A stretch of 38,895 bases of DNA. Origin: Muribaculaceae bacterium. GTDB lineage: Bacteria > Bacteroidota > Bacteroidia > Bacteroidales > Muribaculaceae. Below, one piece after another: positions 14,120 to 23,239 of this stretch. The DNA lies in contig JAFZRJ010000032.1 of the NCBI GenBank assembly GCA_017619935.1, positions 1 to 38,895 on the forward strand, in the 5' to 3' direction. The notes beneath the pieces were generated by a model, which was not told the origin of the DNA, did not search any database, and was given only the letters and a program-made list of their open reading frames with translations. Position 1 is the first letter of the stretch. Each line of letters opens with the position of its first letter. A program made the position numbers and the translations under genes.

Positions 14120-17100
14120 ATGAGCACAACAAGTAGCGCAACAACCACACTCTATGTCAATGGCCGACCCGCCGAAGACGAACTGCGTCGTCTCCGTGGC
14201 GAATTGGACCATTACAAGAAGCAGTTGATGGACATTGCCGCCGACCCAAGCAAAGGTCTCGGCTCTCAAGCATGGAACAGCACATTGAAGAAAGTCAAGG
14301 CTACGGAGAAAGAACTTGACAAGGTGCAAAGCAATGTGTCGAGCGTGACACAAGCCCTCTCTCGTCTTGACAAAGCCACTCCTGAGGAACTGCGCAAAGC
14401 CTTACGACAACTCAACAAGGAGTTGGCGAGCATCGAGCGCGGCTCAAAGGCTTGGGACGAGCAGGTCAAGAAAATCCGAGCCGTCAAAGATGAACTCGCT
14501 AAGGTTAGAGCAGAGACAAAGGAACACACTTCGCTGTGGGAACGCTTCGCCAAGAAAATGTTCGACTGGGGCGCGGCCCTGCAGGTAGTTTTCGCCGCAA
14601 TAACCGGAATCACCATGACCGCCCGCAGGGCTGTGGAAGCATTCGCCGAGATGGACCAGGAAATGGCGAATGTTCGCAAATACACCGGTATGACCGCCGA
14701 ACAGGTCGCGGACTTGAATGAGGAGTTCAAGAAAATGGATACTCGATCAAGTCGCGAGCAACTCAACAAACTCGCACAGGATGCAGGTCGTCTCGGCAAA
14801 CAGTCGAAAGAGGATGTGATGGGATTTGTGCGGGCAGCCGACCAAATCAATGTAGCTCTCGATGAACTGGGCGAGGGCGCCACACTGACTTTGTCGAAAA
14901 TTGCCGGAGCATTTGGCGATGAAGACAAATATGGCACCGAACAGGCTTTGCTGAAAACCGGTTCAGTAATCAACGAACTTTCCCAAAACTGTCGTGCTTC
15001 GGCCCCCTATCTAGCAGAGTTCGCCCAGCGCCTGACCGGTGCGGGCACAACGGCGAAGATGACCACGCCGCAGTTGATGGCTTTTGGAGCCGTTCTTGAC
15101 TCGAACGGTGCTCAATTGGAATCGTCGGCCACAGCACTAGGACAGTTGATTATAAAACTCTACCGCGACCCGGCGAAATATGCTGAGGCCGCGGGGATGG
15201 ATGTCATAAAGTTTACCAACCTCCTCAAGACAGATGCCAATGAGGCTGTCTTGATGTTCCTTGAAACGCTGCATAATGCAGGCAATTTGGATGTGTTGGC
15301 TCCGATGCTTGCCGACATGGGAGAGAAAGGTTCTCGTTCGGTGCAGACATTAACCATGCTTGCAGGAAAAATCGACGAGGTGCGGGCACAACAAGCGGCA
15401 GCAAACCAAGCCTTCGAAGAAGGAACTTCTATCACTAAGGAGTTCAACGTACAGAACAATACTGTACAGGCTGGATTGGAGAAGGCAAAGAAACACTTCA
15501 ACGAGATGGCTGTCCAACTTGGCGAGAAACTCGCTCCGGCAATGAAGTATGCCATCACCAGCACCAGTGCCATGATGAAAGTCCTTTCTGGCGTTATCAC
15601 TTTCATCAGTGAGCATAAGCTGCTTATCACCACGCTCACGCTTGCCATTATTGGCTATACGGCAGCAGTAAAGGCAAACACTATAGCCAAAGCCTCGGAT
15701 GCCGTATTTGACAAAATAGCTAATGCCCTTTTGGCCACACGACGTGTCGTGGTGCTTGCAGCCAGTGCTGCCTATAATGCGCTCACGGGTAACATGACCC
15801 GCGCACGCGCAGCCACCATGCTACTGAACAACACACTCAAACTTTCGCCCTGGGGACTCGCCATCGCTGGAGCAACCGCCCTTGTTGGCGCCCTTATCGG
15901 GTTGCTGCAGAAAATGGAGGCAAATAGGAAGGAGGCTAAGCGACTCGCCGAGGAACACCGAAAATGGATAAAATCAATTTCGGACATCGATGAAGCCTCG
16001 AATCGCTATTCATCAAACGAACTCACACGTCTGAAAGCGCTGTATAAGGCAGCCACCGACGAGGCTTCGGCACGAGAAAAGCGAGTGGAGGCAGCAAAGC
16101 AAATGCAGAACCTTTATCCAGCAGTTTTCTCCAATTTTTCCACCGAAGCAATCATGGCGGGGCAAGCCAAAGATGCTTACGACAAACTGACTCTCTCGAT
16201 TATTGCAAATGCAAGAGCGCGTGCCGCTGCTGAAAAAATACAAGAAAATGAGAAAAAACTGCTCGACATAGAGGACGAAATTCGCAGTAACGAAGCGTGG
16301 GCACATAATGCCGGAGTTCGTGCAGATAAGGCTCGTACGCAGCAGAGGCAGAATAACGATCGCAATTCATCTCAGCACGCCTTCATGCCCGCAGGAGTTC
16401 AGACTCATGCTGAGCAAGAACTGTCTGAGACAATTCGTGACAATACTAAGCAGCAGCAAATTGCCAATGATAACATCGCCCGCCTCGAAGCGCAACAAAG
16501 AGACTTGAATGCATCAAATGAACGTCTTGCGAAAATTCCGGGTGTATCAGAATTGCTTGCTGGTTCTGACACACCTGCAACACCGCCAAAGGTCACTTAC
16601 ACGCCTTCTGGGGGTGATGAAGACAAAAAAGGTGGTGGTAGCTCCAAATCGGAAGACAAGTTTAAAGCCGAAAAAAATTGGCGTGAGGAACAGATTGCGC
16701 TCGCCAAAATCTCCTACCTCAAGGGTGAGACCGACTACGAGCAGCACCAGCAGAGGCTGGAACAAATCGACATGCAGTATGCCGAGAAACTGATGGCACG
16801 CACCGACCTCACCGAGCAAGAGCGTCTTGACGCACAAGTGAAATTCTGGGAAGCGAAACAGAAACTCGACAAGCGCGCACAAGCGCAGACCATTGCCGAG
16901 GAGAATGCAGCCTATGAGGACCTGCGAATGCAGATACAGGAAGATTATCTCCAAAACCGCATTTCAAAGGAGGCTTACGATATGCAGATGGAGAATATCG
17001 AGTTTGCACATCTGCGGGCTATGACGCAGCTCACTAAGGAAGGCACTGATGAGCGTCGCCGTGCAGAGGATGCTTACCGACAGAAGCTCGTTGCCGACCA

Positions 17101-18259
17101 GCAGAAGCGGCAGAAAGAATATGCTGACAAGGAAAAGAAGCATCAAGAGCAGCTGAAACAAATGTGGGACAAATACTTTGTCACTGATGATGAATCCAAA
17201 AAACAACAATACCAAACGGCATTAACTTTACTTGATGAAGTCTATAAATCAGAATTGGCTAAATGTGCCGGCAATAATGAGAAGAAACTGGAGCTGGACA
17301 AGCGATATGCCAAGGCTCGAAAGAAACTCTACGACGAGATCTTCAAGAACGATAAGGATGGGCAGAAGTCGTGGAACGACTGGATTGGCGAAGCTCTTGA
17401 CAAAATCTTTGGTGACGGCACATGGGAGAAGTATGGCGATACCGTCAAGCAAGCCTTTGCCTCGATGACCGCGATGATGCAGAGCTTCAACCAAATGGCA
17501 CAGGCTGAAGCCGAGGCGAAGATTGCCCGTCTCGAAAAGCAGTACGACCGCGAGATCTCGATGGCGGAGGGCAACAACCGCAAGGTGAAAGCCCTCGAGC
17601 GCAAGAAAGAAAAGGAAACAGCCCGCATCAAGGCTGAGGCGCAGCGCAAGGAGTTCGCCCAGCAGGTGATGAACGCCATCTCATCGACCGCACTTGCTGC
17701 CATCAATGCCTATGCCAGCGCGTCGAAAATCGCTTGGTGGCTCGGTCCTGTGGCTGCCGGGCTCGCACTCGCTGCAGGTGCCGTGCAGATTGCCGCCATC
17801 AAGAAGCAGCAGGAGGCAAGTGAGGCGAAAGGCTTCGCGGAGGGCGGTTTCACCCCGAAAGGCCCGAAGGACAAACCGGTGGGTGTGGTCCATGCGGGCG
17901 AGTGGGTGGCTTCGCAGCGGCTGCTCGCCAATCCTGTCGCGCGTCCGATGATCGAGGCGCTTGACTACGCCCAGCGTAACAACACGCTCGGCTCGCTGCG
18001 CCCTGCCGATGTGTCGCGTTCGGTCACCGCCCCTGCCGTTATTGCCGGTGCGGCAACCGACGGACAGAACGAACGCCTGATGGTGGCCGTTGCCGCCGCC
18101 CTGGGCAACTACGACGGCACAATGGCAAGACTCACCGACCGACTGAACGAGCCGTTTGTCACCGTCAACACCGTTACCGGCGACATGGGAATCAAGGAGG
18201 CGCAGGACGAGTACCAACGGCTGATGAACAACACGCTCCCTAAATCGAAACGCAAATGA
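14120..18259 (+). CDS. Phage tail tape measure protein
   Basis: A 1379-residue tape measure protein, which sets tail length and lines the tail tube. The N-terminus (about 20-150) is coiled coil. A TP901-type core follows (about 160-460: MDQEMANVRKYTGMTAEQV, LIIKLYRDPAKYAEAAGM). Hydrophobic segments lie at about 495-515 and 565-600, long charged coiled coils run from about 610 to 1170, and the glycine-rich C-terminus has FAEGGFTPKGPKDKPVGVVHAGEW, typical of the family. It starts 15 bp after its promoter element and overlaps the next gene by 4 bp (ATGA). Confidence 0.92.
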   Translation: MSTTSSATTTLYVNGRPAEDELRRLRGELDHYKKQLMDIAADPSKGLGSQAWNSTLKKVKATEKELDKVQSNVSSVTQALSRLDKATPEELRKALRQLNKELASIERGSKAWDEQVKKIRAVKDELAKVRAETKEHTSLWERFAKKMFDWGAALQVVFAAITGITMTARRAVEAFAEMDQEMANVRKYTGMTAEQVADLNEEFKKMDTRSSREQLNKLAQDAGRLGKQSKEDVMGFVRAADQINVALDELGEGATLTLSKIAGAFGDEDKYGTEQALLKTGSVINELSQNCRASAPYLAEFAQRLTGAGTTAKMTTPQLMAFGAVLDSNGAQLESSATALGQLIIKLYRDPAKYAEAAGMDVIKFTNLLKTDANEAVLMFLETLHNAGNLDVLAPMLADMGEKGSRSVQTLTMLAGKIDEVRAQQAAANQAFEEGTSITKEFNVQNNTVQAGLEKAKKHFNEMAVQLGEKLAPAMKYAITSTSAMMKVLSGVITFISEHKLLITTLTLAIIGYTAAVKANTIAKASDAVFDKIANALLATRRVVVLAASAAYNALTGNMTRARAATMLLNNTLKLSPWGLAIAGATALVGALIGLLQKMEANRKEAKRLAEEHRKWIKSISDIDEASNRYSSNELTRLKALYKAATDEASAREKRVEAAKQMQNLYPAVFSNFSTEAIMAGQAKDAYDKLTLSIIANARARAAAEKIQENEKKLLDIEDEIRSNEAWAHNAGVRADKARTQQRQNNDRNSSQHAFMPAGVQTHAEQELSETIRDNTKQQQIANDNIARLEAQQRDLNASNERLAKIPGVSELLAGSDTPATPPKVTYTPSGGDEDKKGGGSSKSEDKFKAEKNWREEQIALAKISYLKGETDYEQHQQRLEQIDMQYAEKLMARTDLTEQERLDAQVKFWEAKQKLDKRAQAQTIAEENAAYEDLRMQIQEDYLQNRISKEAYDMQMENIEFAHLRAMTQLTKEGTDERRRAEDAYRQKLVADQQKRQKEYADKEKKHQEQLKQMWDKYFVTDDESKKQQYQTALTLLDEVYKSELAKCAGNNEKKLELDKRYAKARKKLYDEIFKNDKDGQKSWNDWIGEALDKIFGDGTWEKYGDTVKQAFASMTAMMQSFNQMAQAEAEAKIARLEKQYDREISMAEGNNRKVKALERKKEKETARIKAEAQRKEFAQQVMNAISSTALAAINAYASASKIAWWLGPVAAGLALAAGAVQIAAIKKQQEASEAKGFAEGGFTPKGPKDKPVGVVHAGEWVASQRLLANPVARPMIEALDYAQRNNTLGSLRPADVSRSVTAPAVIAGAATDGQNERLMVAVAAALGNYDGTMARLTDRLNEPFVTVNTVTGDMGIKEAQDEYQRLMNNTLPKSKRK

Positions 18260-20217
18260 TACTGCTTATTGACAACCGACCCGCCGTCATCAAGGACGGC
18301 TCGAGCTTCGAATACCACTCGGACAACCGTCTGTTCATGGATCGCGATGACTATTCGCTGTCGATTGAACTGCCGCTCGGCTGCCCCGAGAATGATGCCA
18401 TCTTCGGCAATATCAACCGCAAGGATGTGGACATCAACAACATCTACTTTGCGGCAGAAATTATCTGTGACAACTTCCACAAGCGCGGTGCTGCGGTCAT
18501 CACCGCCATCACCGATGATGTGGTGAAGGTGCAGTTCCTCGAGAAACGGAGTTATCAGAACTTCTACCCTGACTTTGACAATCGTTACATCGACGAGTTG
18601 GAACTGGGTTCCATGCCCTATTGGAAGCCTAACAACTATGCCGAAGCGAGCGGTGGCATGTCGGGTCGCCCGCGTCCGGGCTACGCCACCGGCGATGAGA
18701 CAACCGTGGAATACAAATCGCCCGCTCAGGCTTGGGGCGACGGCGACATCATCGCCCTGCCATGGGTGAACAACACGAGCGGCAACATTCAGAACCGTGC
18801 CGACTATGTGAACGGAGCATATAAATGGCACGTGGCACAGGACGATGACGATGACACCGAATTGGTGAGCGGGCTGTCGTGCCAAATACGCCTCTACAAG
18901 CTTGTGGAACTGATTTGTGACGCACTGGGGTATGATTTCGAGGCTGACGATTGGCGCAACAGCGAATATTACCACCTTTACTCATTCAATACGGCACCGT
19001 TCGCTTGGGGCTTGGGAACATGGCAAAGCACGTTGCCGCACTGGTCGCTCAACGAGTTCTTTGAGAACATCGAAAAGTTGCTGCTTTGTGAGTTTGACAT
19101 CGACCATGAGGCGCAGTGCATCACCTTCTCGTGGAGCAACGAGAACGTGGTTGCCGCCGGTGTCGTAGCACTGACCGAAATCATTGATGAGTTTACCGCC
19201 ACGGTGACCCGTGACGATGAGAGCAAATACAAGGGGGTGCGCAATATCGGCTATGCCGACGCAGGGCATGAGATGTGGAACTTCTATTCATGTTACTGGT
19301 TCTTCCATAAAGGAGCAAGGTATGCCTATTCTTACGATACTCTGCAGGAACTCATCACTGCACTGCGCAATATCTCGTCATCCACAGGACATCGAGGTTC
19401 GCCCTCGGCACAAAGTCTGTACTATGCCGCCGACGTGGACACCTACTTCGTTCTCTATGGTATCAAGCGGGAAAAGACTGGCGGCACCAGTCCGATTTAT
19501 GGCGACCTGTATGAAACAGTATATCGCCTGCTTCCGCTCAATATATTCGGCGACCGAATCAACGATGAGGAAAACTGGGAGGATAAAGAGGAAATCGGCA
19601 TTGTGCCTGTGTGGATTGACGACACGCTGACCGCTGAGGAAGATTCCTACAAGGGTGAGACTGTGTTCATGGATATGGGCACGACCGACAACACTTCGAC
19701 CAGCGGCGAGAGTTACACCTACGGCCGCCGACCGAACGCAACGACCGTGCCTTACTCCACGCTGCTGCAGTCGTCGCTCATCGAGAACATAAAAGCCGGA
19801 GATAATGACGGCGATAATGGCATCAGTTACCTACAAGTGGGATTTTGGTTCGGCAATTATCAGCAATTTGCGCCATACCTGCCTCACCCGTTTATCGACA
19901 GCTTCGACCTGAAAGTGACGTGGCAGGTGACCAATCAACACGTGGTGCACACATGGACGCGCATTGACAGCGGACATGACGTGTCGCTTCGGTTGAATAA
20001 TGACAGCTATGGGCAAGGTCAACTGCTCGCCGCTGCCATAGAGATTGAGCCACACCGCAAATACGAGTTCTCGTTCCTGAGCGATACGATGCCGGATGTG
20101 CGCTCGGTGTTTATCATTCGTGGCAAGAAGTATCTGTGCGCCCAAATAAAGACGGACATCAACCAGAACGGCATGAGCCAGCTTAAGAAAGGCACGTTCT
20201 ACCGCATATCAGAGTGA
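18256..20217 (+). CDS. Phage tail/baseplate protein
   Basis: A 653-residue protein coupled to the tape measure gene by an ATGA overlap. The N-terminus (MILLIDNRPAVIKDGSSFEY) and the bulk of the protein are beta-rich with no signal peptide. Position directly after the tape measure suggests a distal tail or baseplate-hub component, as is common in Bacteroidales prophages; no catalytic motif is visible. It ends 9 bp inside the integrase gene on the other strand, so the two stops overlap convergently. Function is inferred from position. Confidence 0.75.
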   Translation: MILLIDNRPAVIKDGSSFEYHSDNRLFMDRDDYSLSIELPLGCPENDAIFGNINRKDVDINNIYFAAEIICDNFHKRGAAVITAITDDVVKVQFLEKRSYQNFYPDFDNRYIDELELGSMPYWKPNNYAEASGGMSGRPRPGYATGDETTVEYKSPAQAWGDGDIIALPWVNNTSGNIQNRADYVNGAYKWHVAQDDDDDTELVSGLSCQIRLYKLVELICDALGYDFEADDWRNSEYYHLYSFNTAPFAWGLGTWQSTLPHWSLNEFFENIEKLLLCEFDIDHEAQCITFSWSNENVVAAGVVALTEIIDEFTATVTRDDESKYKGVRNIGYADAGHEMWNFYSCYWFFHKGARYAYSYDTLQELITALRNISSSTGHRGSPSAQSLYYAADVDTYFVLYGIKREKTGGTSPIYGDLYETVYRLLPLNIFGDRINDEENWEDKEEIGIVPVWIDDTLTAEEDSYKGETVFMDMGTTDNTSTSGESYTYGRRPNATTVPYSTLLQSSLIENIKAGDNDGDNGISYLQVGFWFGNYQQFAPYLPHPFIDSFDLKVTWQVTNQHVVHTWTRIDSGHDVSLRLNNDSYGQGQLLAAAIEIEPHRKYEFSFLSDTMPDVRSVFIIRGKKYLCAQIKTDINQNGMSQLKKGTFYRISE

Positions 20218-21426
20218 GCCTTCCCATGCAAGCACATCGCTGTTGGCTTTGCGCAAGTGGCGCGTGTAAAGCTCGGTGATGGCCAACGACGAGTGACGTG
20301 CCTGGTCGCGCACCGTGATGCTGGCGATATGGCTGTCGAGCATCTCGGTGATGCCGGTGTCCTTCAGCGAGTAGAATTGCCATTCCTTTTTCAAGTTCAA
20401 AGCCTTGCGCACCTTTTTCCAGTGATCGCGGAAAATCTTGGTGTCAATCTGTGTCGGTCCTGGGAGTAGTTTCTCGGAGAAAATGTAGTCGCTGTTCGGT
20501 GAGTTGAAGATGCCGAGGTCGATGGCATAGTGCAGCACCTTGGTGGGTAACGTCACCACCATCGTCTCGCGGTTCTTGCTCGCTTCGGCAGGAATGGTGA
20601 TGGTGCCCTCCTTGATGTTGATCCAACCGATTTTGAGGCGCGTCATTTCCACCGGGCGGATAAAGCAGTTATACAGCAGATGGCAAGCCAACAGAAAATG
20701 GCGGTCGTTCACCGCAAGCCATTCGCCTATGCGCTTGACTATATCGGTGGGAATGACCTCGCGTGTCTTGACGATGTGACGCTTGTCGATGGCAGCGATG
20801 CCGTCGGTCGGGCGCGACTTGAGGTAGTTGCGCTCGACACACCAGCCGCAGAACACCGAAATCCATGCGAGATAGTTGTTGCGTGTCTGCGCACCGTTGT
20901 CACGCTCGATGAAAATATGCTCGAGAAACTCCACGATATAGGCATGGTCAAATTGGTAGAGATAATAAATCGGCTGCTTGCCCTTGGCATAGTCGCGCAC
21001 ATTCTTCAGGTATGACTTGTAACCCGCCCACGTCTCTTTGCGATAGTAGCCGATGTTGAACATCTTGTCGATGTAAGCCTCGTATGTGTCGCACACCTCG
21101 GCGAAGATATGCAGCGTGCCCACGTCCTTTGCTATCCATGGATTCCAACCGCGTTGCAACTGGGTGTTGATGCGTCCGATTACCTCGCGGGCGTATGCGC
21201 GACGCTCCGTGATTTTCTTAATGCGGTTGATTTTGATTTTCTTGCGTCGAAGCCGTGCCAGAGCGGGGTCGTAGGCATAGAACTCGATGTACCACTCTTT
21301 CCCCTCGCGCAGCACCGCACGGGTGTACTGCTTGACGAATGCCACATTACTTGCCGTCGTGACCGGCGGCACCATTGTTTCAACCTTGTTTTTGCGTGGA
21401 CGGTATGCACACATTTTTTTTGACAT
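20209..21426 (-). CDS. int: Tyrosine recombinase / phage integrase
   Basis: A tyrosine recombinase of about 405 residues that would integrate and excise the prophage. Catalytic set (numbered from ATG 21426): R247 in CFIRPVEMTRL, K274 in EASKNRE, K345 in FYSLKDTG (replacing the usual H-x-x-R), H368 in ARHSSLAITELYTRH and the nucleophile Y377. An N-terminal SAM-like core-binding domain spans about 90-210. A GTG at 21456 would add 10 residues, but the ATG at 21426 is the more ordinary start. It faces the tail module and lies between it and tRNA-Pro, the usual place for an integrase next to its attachment site. Confidence 0.93.
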   Translation of the reverse strand: MSKKMCAYRPRKNKVETMVPPVTTASNVAFVKQYTRAVLREGKEWYIEFYAYDPALARLRRKKIKINRIKKITERRAYAREVIGRINTQLQRGWNPWIAKDVGTLHIFAEVCDTYEAYIDKMFNIGYYRKETWAGYKSYLKNVRDYAKGKQPIYYLYQFDHAYIVEFLEHIFIERDNGAQTRNNYLAWISVFCGWCVERNYLKSRPTDGIAAIDKRHIVKTREVIPTDIVKRIGEWLAVNDRHFLLACHLLYNCFIRPVEMTRLKIGWINIKEGTITIPAEASKNRETMVVTLPTKVLHYAIDLGIFNSPNSDYIFSEKLLPGPTQIDTKIFRDHWKKVRKALNLKKEWQFYSLKDTGITEMLDSHIASITVRDQARHSSLAITELYTRHLRKANSDVLAWEGSL

Positions 21427-21481
21427 TTCTTCGTGGGAAATGCCATAACGTTGCACGTTGTGGGACGCAGATTTTCAAGTC

Positions 21482-21601
21482 TTGTCCCGTTTTTGTCTCG
21501 TTTTTGCGCTTGAAAAACGGCTTGTAACTTGCCGATTTTCAGGCACTTGCCTTTATAGAGAAAATCGACGGGCAAAAAAGTTTTGTCCCGATTTTGTCCC
21601 G
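21482..21601. promoter_or_regulatory. Paired TTGTCCCG repeats upstream of the integrase
   Basis: TTGTCCCG/TTGTCTCG at 21482 and 21493, and TTGTCCCG at 21583 and 21594. Each pair has an 11-bp period, about one helical turn, and the two pairs are 101 bp apart. A related TTGCCCG lies on the opposite strand at 21569-21575. Such arrays beside an integrase usually bind the integrase N-terminus (arm sites), an excisionase or a repressor. The assignment is inferred. Confidence 0.5.
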
Positions 21602-21609
21602 GCAAAATC

Positions 21610-21653
21610 AAAAAAATGGGGATAACTTGCAGACTGACTGCTTGTTATCCCCA
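21610..21653 (-). terminator. Terminator downstream of tRNA-Pro
   Basis: On the minus strand a perfect 10-bp stem (TGGGGATAAC with GTTATCCCCA, 21617-21626 and 21644-21653) is followed by seven T's (21616-21610). It ends the tRNA transcript. Confidence 0.75.
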
Positions 21654-21659
21654 CTCGGG

Positions 21660-21733
21660 TCGGGGTGAGAGGACTCGAACTTCCGACCTCCACGTCCCGA
21701 ACGTGGCGCGCTAACCAACTGTGCTACACCCCG
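21660..21733 (-). tRNA. tRNA-Pro (anticodon CGG)
   Basis: A full cloverleaf reads on the minus strand: acceptor CGGGGTG/CACCCCG, D-arm with GTTGGTTAGC, anticodon stem CCACG/CGTGG with loop TTCGGGA (anticodon CGG), T-arm with GTTCGAGTC, discriminator A. CCA is not encoded. The 3' end points at the prophage and integrase, so it is the likely integration target. Confidence 0.92.
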
Positions 21734-21752
21734 AATCCATTATTTGAGACTG

Positions 21753-21783
21753 CAAAGTTACAAAATAATTGATAATTGACAAT
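21753..21783 (-). promoter_or_regulatory. Promoter of tRNA-Pro
   Basis: On the minus strand TAACTTTG (complement 21753-21760) is preceded after 19 bp by TTG, close to the Bacteroidota consensus. It lies about 20 bp before the tRNA. Confidence 0.55.
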
Positions 21784-21858
21784 GAGAAAATTCCAATTAA
21801 TCGTCATCAATTATCGGTAGATAGAATTATATAACTGATTATCAGACGAATAGAATTA

Positions 21859-23226
21859 TCACGCTTTTACCGTCCAGCGATTGATTTTGCGAATCTCCAC
21901 CACAAGCAGCACAATCGCAACGAGAGTAGCGGCAAGATCACTGAACGGGAACGACAACCACACTCCGTCAAGTTGCATCACACCTGGCAGGATGAACAAT
22001 AGCGGCAACAAGAAGATGACTTGGCGCGTGAGACTCATGAAAATGCTCTTGGTGGCCTCGCCCAGCGATTGGAAGAAGTTGGTAATCACTATCTGGAAAC
22101 CCACCACCCAAAACATCCACGTGGTCATACGCAAGGTGTGTTCGCTGGCTTGCAGCAATGGCATATCGGTCGTAAACATTCGTGAGATGGGATATGGTAT
22201 CACCTGACAGGCAACACTATAGAGCAGACACACCAGCGTACACACTGCCGACGTGAGCCAGAAGGTGCGTTTGAGCCGGTCGAAGCGACGTGCCCCATAG
22301 TTATATCCCACAATGGGCTGCATACCCTGGCACACCCCTATCACAAAACTGATAATCAGCCCCGTAGTGGCTGTAAAAATGCCAATGGCAGCCACCGCCG
22401 AGTCGCCCCCATAATGATACACTGTGTTGTTAATCACGGCGTTGACCACACATCCGGCAGTATTGACAATGCATGGAGCCGCGCCAATCGCCATGATGGG
22501 CCTCAACACCTTCCAGTCGAGGCGATAAGTTCCCGGCGTGAAATGCACTTGGCTCTGCTTGCTGAAGAAGTGGTGCATCACAAAGGCGGTGCTGGTCCCC
22601 ATTGAGATATCGGTAGCGATAGCGGCCCCCTTGATGCCCCACCCAAAACCAAAGATAAAGATGGGGGCAAGAATGACGTTCAGCCCGGCACCAATAAACA
22701 TGGTGTACATCGCCTTGGTGGGATAGCCCGTGGCGCGGATAAGGTTGTTGAACGAGTAACACAAGTTGTTGAACATCAGTCCGGGCAGCATCCACATCAT
22801 AAAATCGTAGGCATAAGGCAACGATGTGTCGCTGGCACCAAACAGGCGCAGGATGGGCTCCATGAACAGCGCAAACAAACCGATGTAGAACGTGCCAAAG
22901 ATGAGCGTCATTACGATGCTGTTGCCCAAGATTTCTTCAGCCCCACGATGGTTGCCCTGTCCCAGCACAATCGACGTGCGCGCACCGGCACCCACACCGA
23001 TGAGCACACCGAAGGCCGCACTGACGTTCATCACTGGAAAAGTGATGGCCAATCCAGCAATGGCATCCGGCCCAACGCCTTGACCGATAAAGATGCGGTC
23101 GATAACATTGTATATCGACATCACCATGATGCCCACCACCGCCGGCACGCTGTATTTCCACAGCAAACGGCCTACGGGCATCGTTTCAAATTCCTGTAAT
23201 CGTTCTTTTTTGTCTTTTGACGTCAT
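21859..23226 (-). CDS. MATE family efflux transporter
   Basis: A 455-residue inner-membrane protein with about 12 hydrophobic segments arranged as two MATE halves. N-terminal marks are MPVGRLLWKYSVPAVVG and the segment IDRIFIGQGVGPDAIAG; repeat-half marks are GVCQGMQPIVGYNYGARRFDR (about 305-325). Such proteins export drugs or cationic metabolites by H+ or Na+ antiport; the substrate cannot be told. It is the last gene of a minus-strand operon, 13 bp after the acyltransferase gene. Confidence 0.93.
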   Translation of the reverse strand: MTSKDKKERLQEFETMPVGRLLWKYSVPAVVGIMVMSIYNVIDRIFIGQGVGPDAIAGLAITFPVMNVSAAFGVLIGVGAGARTSIVLGQGNHRGAEEILGNSIVMTLIFGTFYIGLFALFMEPILRLFGASDTSLPYAYDFMMWMLPGLMFNNLCYSFNNLIRATGYPTKAMYTMFIGAGLNVILAPIFIFGFGWGIKGAAIATDISMGTSTAFVMHHFFSKQSQVHFTPGTYRLDWKVLRPIMAIGAAPCIVNTAGCVVNAVINNTVYHYGGDSAVAAIGIFTATTGLIISFVIGVCQGMQPIVGYNYGARRFDRLKRTFWLTSAVCTLVCLLYSVACQVIPYPISRMFTTDMPLLQASEHTLRMTTWMFWVVGFQIVITNFFQSLGEATKSIFMSLTRQVIFLLPLLFILPGVMQLDGVWLSFPFSDLAATLVAIVLLVVEIRKINRWTVKA

Positions 23227-23239
23227 TGGCGACAGTGCT

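Larger units (their letters stand above)
2458..21653. mobile_element. Prophage (right part) carrying a DGR
   Basis: Tail fibre, tape measure, tail protein and integrase, all but the integrase on the plus strand, abut tRNA-Pro at the right. Capsid, portal and terminase genes are not in the window, and no copy of the tRNA 3' end (attL) is seen to the left. The left limit given is only the start of the GC-rich part; the AT-rich cassette at 1-2393 may also belong to the element. Confidence 0.75.

Noticed and set aside
20209-21456. GTG at 21456 as the integrase start
   Set aside because: Possible, but an ATG lies 30 bp inside and no ribosome binding site favours the GTG.
21470-21620. CRISPR-like array in the repeats upstream of the integrase
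   Set aside because: Repeats are 8 bp, in two pairs, without spacer-repeat regularity; binding sites are the simpler reading.
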